This document shows, piece after piece, positions 8,323 through 17,600 of a DNA stretch of 34,789 nucleotides (position 1 is the stretch's first letter; each line of letters begins with the position of its first letter). Under the pieces are notes generated by a model. The model was not told the DNA's origin. It saw nothing but the letters and a program-made list of their open reading frames with translations, and made no database searches. The position numbers and the translations under genes were made by a program. Source of the stretch: Clostridiales bacterium. GTDB taxonomy: Bacteria; Bacillota; Clostridia; Oscillospirales; UBA644. The DNA lies in the NCBI GenBank assembly GCA_016281805.1, contig JAEEJJ010000178.1, forward strand, positions 1 through 34,789, given 5' to 3'.

Positions 8323-9372
8323 TTATTTCAGTTTTTTCCCGGTATCGGTTCTGTATACAAACAAAATTGCGGGAAGAGAAAGAATAAGTGCGAAAAACAC
8401 GGTGGCAATAACAGCATAAATCATCGTCTGAGGTCTTATAACGGTAAAATAACCAAGTTCGCTTGAAGCATACCGTTCATTTGCGGCAAGAAGAAGCAGC
8501 GCAATAACCGCGCAGGTCATACCTGCAAGCGCAAAGCAGACAAATTCGCCTGCAACTTCAAGAAACAGATTTAAAGAAGAAAAGCCGACAAGCTTTTTTA
8601 CCGCAATACGATGCGAAATACTGTCAATATAAAAATAACTGATGATGATAATGCTCATAATCAATATCGCAAGGGATATCGGATATAAAGTTTTGCTGTA
8701 AGTATCAAACGAGCGGATTGTGGGATTGTGAACCATAGTGTAAAACTTTACGTTTTCGGCATTATCGGCAAGATACTTCAGATTTTCAAACGCTCTTGTC
8801 GATTCGGATAAATTGTCGGAATCAATAATATATGTTCCGGAGTACATTGCTTTATTGTTGAAGTATCCTCCCCAGTTCAGCATAACAATAACATCAAGAT
8901 CTGATATTTCTTCGGTTCCCATATGACCCAATATGCGATATTTCACACCTTCAAATGTGTAATACTCCGTATCGCCTTCCGTTTCAGAGCTTCTTGCGGC
9001 AGCTGCCAAACCGAGAACGCATGTCGGTTCTTCGGAAACAAAATCATCGTTTGTAAAGAACCGTCCGTCCTTCATCGCAGGCATCGGAAAATCACCAATA
9101 CCGTATACGGCTCGCACCCAATCGCTGTCATAAGCTCCGTTGGCGGAAATCATATTGTAAATAACGAAATTATCTCCCAGGTTTTGCGGAGAAAAGCTGA
9201 AAGGAACATCACAGGAAATTCGGGCTTTCAGAGAATCGCGGCCGAGGAACATATCGTAATTCCTGTTATTGATGCGATTAACTATAAGCAGATTCGAAAA
9301 ACCGACGATAAAAAAAGATGCAAGGAAAAAAGAGAGCGTAATCATAAAACCATAAATATTGAATTTTTTCAT
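8323..9372 (-). CDS. FtsX/MacB-like ABC transporter permease
   Basis: The 349-residue protein has the type VII ABC permease layout. One N-terminal membrane helix (about residues 10-32) is followed by a large extracytoplasmic domain of about 190 residues. A C-terminal block of three helices then carries the cytoplasmic loop HRIAVKKLVGFSS, matching the R-K-L-G pattern of FtsX domains. Such permeases work with a cytosolic ATPase to move or signal across the envelope, but no ATPase gene is in this cluster. The ATG follows the upstream permease stop by 6 nt, with AGGA as RBS. The two permeases are only loosely alike and may form a heterodimer. Substrate unknown. Confidence 0.75.
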   Translation of the reverse strand: MKKFNIYGFMITLSFFLASFFIVGFSNLLIVNRINNRNYDMFLGRDSLKARISCDVPFSFSPQNLGDNFVIYNMISANGAYDSDWVRAVYGIGDFPMPAMKDGRFFTNDDFVSEEPTCVLGLAAAARSSETEGDTEYYTFEGVKYRILGHMGTEEISDLDVIVMLNWGGYFNNKAMYSGTYIIDSDNLSESTRAFENLKYLADNAENVKFYTMVHNPTIRSFDTYSKTLYPISLAILIMSIIIISYFYIDSISHRIAVKKLVGFSSLNLFLEVAGEFVCFALAGMTCAVIALLLLAANERYASSELGYFTVIRPQTMIYAVIATVFFALILSLPAILFVYRTDTGKKLK

Positions 9373-9378
9373 TTTTTC

Positions 9379-10920
9379 CTACACTTTCTCTTTCAGCGCT
9401 TGCGATATATCTGTTTTTGAGAAAAAGATACCGGAGACAATAACAACAACCGCAAGGATAAAAAGATTTGTCAGCAAAATCAGCGGCAGCATTAAGTATA
9501 ATCTGAAATTCCCTATATCCGCATACATCATAAATCCGGAACGGAGTACGGGGTTTCGCGTTATTACGGAAATCACATATACAAAAGTGGAAATGATATC
9601 CGAACATACCAGATAAATTATAAACTCGACGACAGTAGCGGCGACATTGTCATAAACCGTTGCGCCGACAAGCCTGTGAATTACCGCATCACGCGTATTC
9701 TTTTTTAATTTGTTTATAATAATCAGAATAATCACGAAAACAGTAAACACAAGAGTAGAAAGAGCGATAAACAGGTAGTTGGAAAATCTTTTTTCATTAA
9801 TCTGCGTATAAACCGCCATTACCCGTGACTGTTTTTCGGGATAGAGATATACTCCCATTACAGTATCTTCAGACAGCGCTTCGCTCAATTCGCGGACAGC
9901 CGATTCTTCTTTGTCTGTTTCAATGTAAAATTGTATTCTGCTAAGTTCCATATAAAAATCATTGGCCATAGACGCAATACTTGCATTCGGAAAATAATAG
10001 GAATTTCGGGGAACATGCGGCACCACAATATAGCTGTTCAACGATTCTCTCATTCCGTTTGTTCTTTCAACAACAGTATCTTCGCTCAGAAAACCGATAA
10101 CAACATAATCGGCAAAAGACTGATCTGCATATCCGGGAGCAGCATATCCTTCGTCAATCATCTGAACGGTATACTTCCCCTCCGGATTTTTAAGAACATC
10201 ACCGACATCGTAATAATCGATAAAATCATACCCCATCAATACGGGAATTGTCGGAAGACAACCATCTTTTACAAGATATTCGAAATCAAGATCTTTTTCT
10301 GTCCATATTCTGCCCTTGCAGCAGGTAAAATTTTCGAGCAAAATCGTATTGATATCATATTTAACCGCATAATAATCACAAAACCGTTCAATCTCTTCCA
10401 TAGTATAGCCGAGATTGATATAAAAATCAGGCGCATCCGCGTAATTATACTGCCTGCGACCCTGCGCCTGCAGGGAAAGCGGATATGCAGACGAATCATC
10501 GGATATGCGGCTTCCCCATAGCTTGTTAACAACGTTAAGACCGTCTATATTTTCAAGTGCAGAACTCAGTTTTCTGTATGACGCAAAAACCGCTTCATTA
10601 TGAGCCTTTTCTTCATCTGAAAGTTCATTTTCGACAGGATTATCCGGATCGTCGGGATTATATGTATATGTTGCGCCTATTACCGGCCTCTCGGTAGGAA
10701 TATCAGGTTTGGAGTTCAGAACATATATTGCATATTCCAGAAACGCTTCCGGTTTTAAGGAGTTATCACCCGAATCGTTTTTCAGAACATAAAGATTGCC
10801 CCAGGCAAAGGCAAGGCCCAGAACCATAATGAGAAAAGCTATTATTAAAACGATGGAAACAGCAAGGATAATATTGGATCTGATGTTTTTTACGGCTTCA
10901 TTCCAGTAAAGCGAAATCAA
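9379..10920 (-). CDS. FtsX-like ABC transporter permease, large extracytoplasmic domain
   Basis: The 513-residue protein begins MISLYWNEAVKNIRSN, then a first membrane helix at about residues 16-40, an extracytoplasmic domain of about 330 residues, and a C-terminal FtsX-type block of three helices. The block includes the loop NTRDAVIHRLVGATVYD and ends DISQALKEKV, as these permeases often do. The start codon is TTG, supported by an AAGGTG RBS 6 nt upstream. It sits 54 nt after the small secreted protein gene and 6 nt before the second permease. A relation to bacteriocin-associated integral membrane proteins is possible because those also have an FtsX-like core, but I cannot confirm it from sequence. 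Confidence 0.75.
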   Translation of the reverse strand: MISLYWNEAVKNIRSNIILAVSIVLIIAFLIMVLGLAFAWGNLYVLKNDSGDNSLKPEAFLEYAIYVLNSKPDIPTERPVIGATYTYNPDDPDNPVENELSDEEKAHNEAVFASYRKLSSALENIDGLNVVNKLWGSRISDDSSAYPLSLQAQGRRQYNYADAPDFYINLGYTMEEIERFCDYYAVKYDINTILLENFTCCKGRIWTEKDLDFEYLVKDGCLPTIPVLMGYDFIDYYDVGDVLKNPEGKYTVQMIDEGYAAPGYADQSFADYVVIGFLSEDTVVERTNGMRESLNSYIVVPHVPRNSYYFPNASIASMANDFYMELSRIQFYIETDKEESAVRELSEALSEDTVMGVYLYPEKQSRVMAVYTQINEKRFSNYLFIALSTLVFTVFVIILIIINKLKKNTRDAVIHRLVGATVYDNVAATVVEFIIYLVCSDIISTFVYVISVITRNPVLRSGFMMYADIGNFRLYLMLPLILLTNLFILAVVVIVSGIFFSKTDISQALKEKV

Positions 10921-10926
10921 TTATAT

Positions 10927-10960
10927 CACCTTCAGCTTCGCATAAACTCTCAACAAGGTG
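10927..10960 (-). promoter_or_regulatory. Inverted repeat that could mask the permease ribosome binding site
   Basis: In the minus-strand mRNA, CACCTT (10960-10955) can pair with AAGGTG (10932-10927), and the latter is the Shine-Dalgarno of the 513-residue permease. The stem is only 6 bp with a 22-nt loop, so the effect, if any, would be modest. Confidence 0.3.
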
Positions 10961-10974
10961 TTTTCAGATAAGCT

Positions 10975-11328
10975 TTAGCCTGCTTCATATTCATAATAAT
11001 GTGTCCATGTATATGAATCCGTTCCGTAGCAAGGACGGTGAATAACATATGCATAAGATGTATTCCATGTATAATCGCCATAACCGTATTCATATCCGGA
11101 GCTGTTTACATTCACTCCCACTATTGCCCGAAACCTATGATACAGGCCTGTTCCCTGATAGGTTGCATATGCCTCTAAATACGGGATTTTTGCCGGAACG
11201 AATTCAACATCTCCCGAATGAAACCATACGCCCCTGTCGGACTGATACGCAAAAGTCAGCGACATTGCGCCGGAAACGATGACAATAACCAATAAAACGC
11301 AAACTGAAATTTTCCTGAATTTATGCAT
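10975..11328 (-). CDS. Small secreted Tyr-rich protein of unknown function, bacteriocin-like context
   Basis: The 117-residue protein has a clear signal peptide (MHKFRKISVCVLLVIVIVSG...LTFA), with probable cleavage before Tyr28. This leaves a mature chain of about 90 residues, very rich in Tyr, Trp and Gly, with one Cys. The mature part contains GVWFHSGD, a YHRFRAIVGVN segment, YEYGYGDYTW and a closing SYTWTHYYEYEAG. A signal peptide, an early Trp, a central His/Arg strand and a terminal YY recall lactococcin 972-type bacteriocins, whose loci encode an FtsX-like membrane protein and an ATPase, but I do not see a decisive motif match. It is the first gene of the unit, with its own consensus promoter and an AAGGGG RBS. 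It may be a secreted peptide, or a ligand or substrate of the two permeases. Confidence 0.7.
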   Translation of the reverse strand: MHKFRKISVCVLLVIVIVSGAMSLTFAYQSDRGVWFHSGDVEFVPAKIPYLEAYATYQGTGLYHRFRAIVGVNVNSSGYEYGYGDYTWNTSYAYVIHRPCYGTDSYTWTHYYEYEAG

Positions 11329-11359
11329 AAAGAATACCCCTTTTGATTTATTCTTTATA

Positions 11360-11389
11360 ATTATAACATATTTTTCTGTTTTTTGTCAA
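11360..11389 (-). promoter_or_regulatory. SigA-type promoter for the secreted-protein/permease unit
   Basis: Minus-strand TTGACA (11389-11384), 18-nt spacer, TATAAT (11365-11360), about 30 nt upstream of the ATG. Confidence 0.85.
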
Positions 11390-11506
11390 TATCTGAAACT
11401 AATATAATTTTTTTTGCAAGTCATTATCCGATTTTCGCCAACAAGTTTTACGCAAACGATTTTATAAATCATATTTGTTACTTTTTGATCAAAAGCTGAA
11501 ACCGCA

Positions 11507-11535
11507 TTGACTTTCGGAAAAAAATATGTTAGAAT
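11507..11535 (+). promoter_or_regulatory. SigA-type promoter for the large surface protein
   Basis: TTGACT (11507-11512), 17-nt spacer, TAGAAT (11530-11535), one mismatch in each box. This leaves a leader of about 100 nt before the ATG at 11642, containing an imperfect AGTTCCGG/CGGACT inverted repeat. The remaining divergent gap (11329-11641) shows nothing else. Confidence 0.65.
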
Positions 11536-11641
11536 AATATGGAACATTTTCGGGGATAATATCGTCAAATACAACAGTAATATAGATAATTAGAGTTCCG
11601 GAAAAGCGCATCGGCATTTTTCGGACTTTCAGGAGGTATTT

Positions 11642-14600
11642 ATGACAAAAAAACGGATATTGAGTTTAATGATTTCATTTATAATGATTTTTACCGTTAT
11701 TCCGCTTAATACTGCGGCAGAGGGTTCGGATGAACCTGTCGTTCCCGGAGAAACTTTGACTGTTTATCCACTCTGGATTGCAGGCACACAGGTAACGGAA
11801 GACAACGTAAACGATATACTGAATGACGGCGGAAAAGCGAAGTATGACCCCGAAACAAAAACGCTGACATTCAACAATTTGAAAATTTCCGAGTGCGAAA
11901 CCGTTATCCGCGCCGAGGATGACCTGACTGTTACGGGAATACTTACCGCAACCGGCAAAACGGCAGGCATAACCGCAGATAAAACACTCACTTTCACAGG
12001 CGATAAAACACAGATAGCAATAACCGCAAACAACGGAATTGCGGTAAAAGCCGCGAGCATAGCCGTAAAAAGCGGAAAACTCACTGTTTTTGGAAACGGA
12101 GCAGACGGAAACGGCTTATACGCCAAAAGCGGAAACATTGAAATAACGGGCGGCACGGTAGAGTCCACCTCAACGGGATACGCAATTTACGCTGTCAACA
12201 ACTTTGCGGTATCCGGCGAAAAAACAAGCGTTACCGCATCAGGCAGAAAACCCGCGATAATAACCGAAAAAGGAACGATCAAAATATCGTCTCCGCTCGC
12301 TGTCACCGCACCTGAAGGCGGAAAGCTCGGAAAAGACAGCAAAAGGATATATGAGTCAGACGGCAAAACATCTGCGCTGAGTGTAACGATAAAGAAGCCT
12401 GCTTCATATACGGTAACGTTTAACGTAAACGGTCACGGCAGCGCTCCCGAAGCGCAGACCGTTGAAAGCGGAAGCACCGCAGCAAAGCCGAAAGACCTTA
12501 CCGAGGACGGCTGGGTATTCGGCGGCTGGTATTCCGATAAAGAATGCACAAAAGAATACGATTTTTCAACGCCCGTTACTGCGGCCGTTACAGTTTTCGC
12601 GAAATGGACTGAAAAAACATACAGCATAAGCGTTCTCTGCACAGACGGCAATTCAAAGCCCGTAAACGGGGCGGAAATGCAGCTGATCTCAAGTGACGGC
12701 AGCGTTCTGAGTGAATGGACGTCCTCCTCCAAGCCGCAGATCGTTGAAAATCTGACTGCCGGCGAATATACGATCCATGAAAAAAATGCGCCCGAAGGAT
12801 ATCTGACCGCTTCGGACGAAAGCTTTGCCGCAGGTAAAGATACCGAGGTCGTTATATCGCATCAGATAATAAGTTTTATAATCAAATATAACGTTGAAAA
12901 CGGCACATGGTCCGACGGAAAAACCGCGGAAAAGACCGAAACGGTAGAATACGGTTCAAAACCCGCAAATGTTCCCACGAAAATGAAAGCCGCCGAAGGC
13001 TATGCGGACGGAGAATGGGATACAGACCCGTCTTCCGCGGAAATAACCGAAGAAAAAACATTTACTTACACATTTAAAGAAATACCGAAATATACCGTAA
13101 CGTTTGACGCCAACGGTCACGGCAGAGCGCCTGAAGCGCAGACTGTCGAAAGCGGAAAGACAGCAGCAAAACCGAAAGACCTTACCGAGGACGGCTGGGT
13201 ATTCGGCGGCTGGTATTCCGATAAAGAATACACAAAAGAATACGTTTTTTCAACGCCCGTTACTGCATCCGTTACCGTTTTCGCGAAATGGACCGAAAAA
13301 ACATACAGTGTAAACGTTCTTAGCGTTGACGGCACTTCCGATCCGCTTGAAGGCGCGGTATTGCAGCTGAAAAAGGACGGCAAAGTAATAGCTGAGTGGA
13401 CATCCGGTCCGACAGCTCATACGATCGAAGGCCTTACCCCAGGCATTTACACGGTCTGCGAAAAAACAGCGCCCGAAGGATATTTTAAGGCAGGCGACAT
13501 AGATTTTACAATAAGAGGAACAGATGAATCAGTTACTGTTTCTCATCAGCAGACAAAGGTAGATATTTACCCTTCGGACGAAACTGGAACTGCTCTCTCC
13601 AGTACTAGTCCTCTTCAGATCCAGATAACAGACCCTGAAGGGAACGTTGCGGAAAGCTGGACTTCATGGGGTTTTCATTCTATAGAAAAGCTGAAAACCG
13701 GAGTTAAATATACTATCCATATTCTCAAGCAGCCGTTGGATTTTCAGACAAAAGACCAGACTTTTACCATCAATGCAGACGGCACCATAGATTATTCCGG
13801 ATTAAATCATGGAAATACGCTTTATCTTATTTTTATGCGAGCATATGAGGTAAAATATAAAGTAGAAAACGGAACATGGTCCGACGGAAAAACAGGAGAG
13901 AAAACCGAGTGGGTCATAAAAGGCGAAAAACCTGCCGATGTTCCCACGGGAATGAAGGCTTCAGAAGGTTATGAAAACGGAGCGTGGGATAAAGACCCGT
14001 CGTCGACTGAAATAACCGAAGCAAAAACATTTACTTACACATTTACTGAAATTCCGAAATTCACCGTAACATTTGACGCAAACGGCCACGGCACAGCTCC
14101 CGCATCGCAGAGCGTTGAAAGAGGTCGCACCGCAGCAAAACCGAAAGATCCTACCGATGACGGCTGGCTGTTCAGCGGCTGGTATTCCGATAAAGAATGC
14201 ACAGAAGAATACGTTTTTTCAACGCCCGTTACGGCAGGCATTACCGTTTTTGCGAAATGGGCTGAAATAACATACTCTGTCACGGTAGATCCGACAAGTA
14301 TTGAATTCTCCGCCGAAGAAGGCTACAACGCCGAAGAGCAGCAGGAGCTTTATAAAGAAATGACTGCAGCAAGCACGGGAACCGGCGAAGTTGAATTCAT
14401 TATGGGCGGCTTCAAAGAATCCTCAATGTATGAGCAGTTCGGTCTTATCGTCGGCGGCATGACTGCCACTGTCTACCCCCTTGAAGGGCTGAGCGCAGGC
14501 ACATATACCGCGGTTGTGAGAATAACGGATTTTGAAGACCGTTTTGAAGAAATAGAAATACCCGTAACCTTTACCGTTAATCCCGCAAAATTTTTCACCG

Positions 14601-17600
14601 TAACATTTGATGCAAACGGCCACGGCAAAGCTCCCGATGCGCAGAGCGTTCAGCGCGGAAAAACAGCCGAAAATCCGGGGGATCTTACCGAAAAGGGCTG
14701 GGTATTCGGCGGCTGGTATTCCGATAAAGAATGCACAAAAGAATACGATTTTTCAACGCCTGTGGGCGATGACATAACTGTTTTCGCGAAATGGACAGAA
14801 AAAGTGCCTGATGTGCTTTATCCTGTATGGATCGGCTCTGTTCAGGTAAACAGCGACAACAAGGATGATATTTTAAACGACGACGGAAACGCTAAATTCG
14901 ATCCCGAAACAAATACGCTTACTCTCAACTCTCCTTCAGTAAGCGGAGAACACGAAAACGCAGGTATTTATTCCGCACTTGACGGCGAACTGAAGATCAC
15001 CGGCAAAGCTGACGTTACAGGCACCGTAAGCGGAATTTACGCGGAAAACGGACTTGTTTTTGAAGATGCAGAAATAACCGCGACCGCAACCGGAAAAGAC
15101 AGCGACGCGATAATTGCTAAAAACGGCAACATCACCGTTTCAGACGGAAATGTTACCGCAGCAAGCGTTAAAGGCTGTGGAATGCATGCTACAAACGGCG
15201 GCGTGACCGTTTCGGGAGAAAGCACTGTAGTAAATATAACAGCGGGCAAAGGCATCGATGCCGCAAAAGACATTGATATTCAAAGCGGAAGCGTGACCGT
15301 TACCGCAACAGAGTCAGACTGTATTTCCTCAGGCAGCGGCAATATACTTATTGCCGACGGTACTGTAGTTGCAAATGCGACCGGCGAAAAAAGCAACGGA
15401 ATATACACCCAAAAGGGAGATATCACCATTTCGGGCGGCGATGTTAGTGCTGCAGCGATCGGTGAAAGAGCGACCGTAGCTATTTATGCAAACGGCGGCA
15501 GCATACATATTTCAGGCGGCACTGTAAAAGCAGACGGCGAATACTGGGGTATTTACTCATTCAAAGGTAACATTGATATTTCAGGAAAAGATACAGACGT
15601 CACGGTAAGCGGACAACTTTACGCAGTCCACACCGAAAAAGGCAAAATTTCTGTTTCGGGCGGTAAAATAACAGCAACGAGCCAGATGAAATCGTTCCTG
15701 TCCGATACAGGAGATATTGATATTTCCGGCGGAACGATAATTGCAAAAACAACATCCGACACATCCGGCGTAGGCATCAGTTCCCTTAAAGGCAACATAA
15801 ACATTTCGGGAGAGGACACGGTGGTTACCGCAGATGGGACCAGATCGGCGATTCAGGCGAAAAACGGTAAGATCACGATTTCCGATCCTCTCGGAATCGA
15901 TGAACCGACAGCAGGAACACTTGACGACGAATCTCATAATATTCAGACAAAAGACGGCGAAATAACAACTCATGCAGTTATCAGAAAAGTAACGAAATAT
16001 ACCGTAACATTTGATGCGAACGGCCACGGCACAGCTCCCGAAGAGCAGAAGGTCCAAAAAGGACATACGGCGCAGAAGCCCGAAGACCCGACGAAAGACG
16101 GATGCGTATTTGACGGCTGGTATTCGGACAAGGAATGCAAGAAAGAATATGATTTTGAAACACCCGTTGATAAAGATATAACTCTCTTTGCAAAATGGAC
16201 TACATATTCATTCACTGTTACTCCCTCAAGCGTGAAGATCACCGCAGCTGAAGGCTACAATGCGGAAGAGCAGCAGGATCTTTACAAAGACATAAAAGCC
16301 TCAAGCACCGGAACAGGCAAGATCTCCGCAGTCGCTGCAGGTTTCACTGAAGCCTCGATGTATGAGAAATTCGGTCTTATAGTGGGCGGAATGACTGCAA
16401 CGGTATATCCCAAAGCGGGACTTGCCGCAGGAACTTACACCGCAACGGTAAAGATAGAAGATATTGAAGACCGCTGTGACCCTGTTGAGGTAAAAGTAAC
16501 TCTTACTGTAAAGGCAGCCCCGACATACACCGTTATTTTTGACGGAAACGGCGGCACGGTAACGCCTTCAAGCGTTCTCACAGGCAAAGGCGGCAAGATC
16601 TCCGCGGCACCTGTTCCAAAACGCAGCGGTTATCAGTTTGAAGGCTGGTATACAGCGAAAAACGGCGGCAAAAAGATAACAAAAGACACTGTATTTACCG
16701 CAAATGCCGTAGTTTACGCTCACTGGAAAGCAGTTGAAGACGATAACATATATATTCTCACATACAGATCCGATGGAGGCAGCGCAGTTGCATCCACAGT
16801 TCATAAGAGCGGAACAACGGTAAAACTCACAGCAGTTCCGAAGCGTGCAGGATACACCTTCAAAGGCTGGTATGCAGACCCCGCAAACATCTACAAGATC
16901 ACCTCGATAAAAATGACAGGCGATAAAACCGTATACGCAGGCTGGATAAAGAATGATGATTACAGCGGCGGCAGCAATGTAAACGTTCAGTATACGCTTA
17001 CATACAATACAAAAGGCGGTATCGCGTTGTCGTCTTCAAAACACTATGCAGGATCTACCGTCAAACTCACGGCAGTTCCTACTCGCGAAGGATATACTTT
17101 TGACGGCTGGTATTCAGACTATACGCTTACAGAAAGAATTACATCCGTTAAAATGACAGGCGATAAAACCGTATACGCAGGCTGGAAAGAAGATCACATA
17201 GTTGTTATTATCACAGACGGACGCGAACGCACGGAAGTTACGACCGTTTCTGACGGAGGCAAGATCACAGAGCCGAAAGACCCGAAGAAAGACGGCTACA
17301 CCTTCGGCGGCTGGTTTGCCGATCAGGCACTTACAGTTCCGTTCAACTTCTCAAAACCCGTGACAACGGATATTGCAGTATATGCAAAATGGATAAAGAA
17401 CGAAACACCCGCGCCTGTTCCCGAAAAAGAACCCGAAGCTCCGGTCTTTTATACCGTAACCTCAGGCTCGATCGGTATATGGGAAAGAGACAGTCAGCAG
17501 ACATACGGTATAACCGTAAAACGCAGCGAAAAGGACGAAACATGTTTCAGCCATTTCAGATCGGTCGAAATTGACGGGGATGCGCTTGTAAAAGGCGTTG

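Noticed and set aside
10975-11328. Firm call as lactococcin 972 bacteriocin
   Set aside because: The signal peptide, aromatic content and permease context are suggestive, but the family's usual GGxWxYG and HSS patterns are not clearly present and no ATPase gene accompanies it.
12407-17399. CRISPR-like or non-coding tandem repeats
   Set aside because: The repeats are in frame within one long ORF, about 200 nt each and variably spaced, so they are protein-domain repeats.
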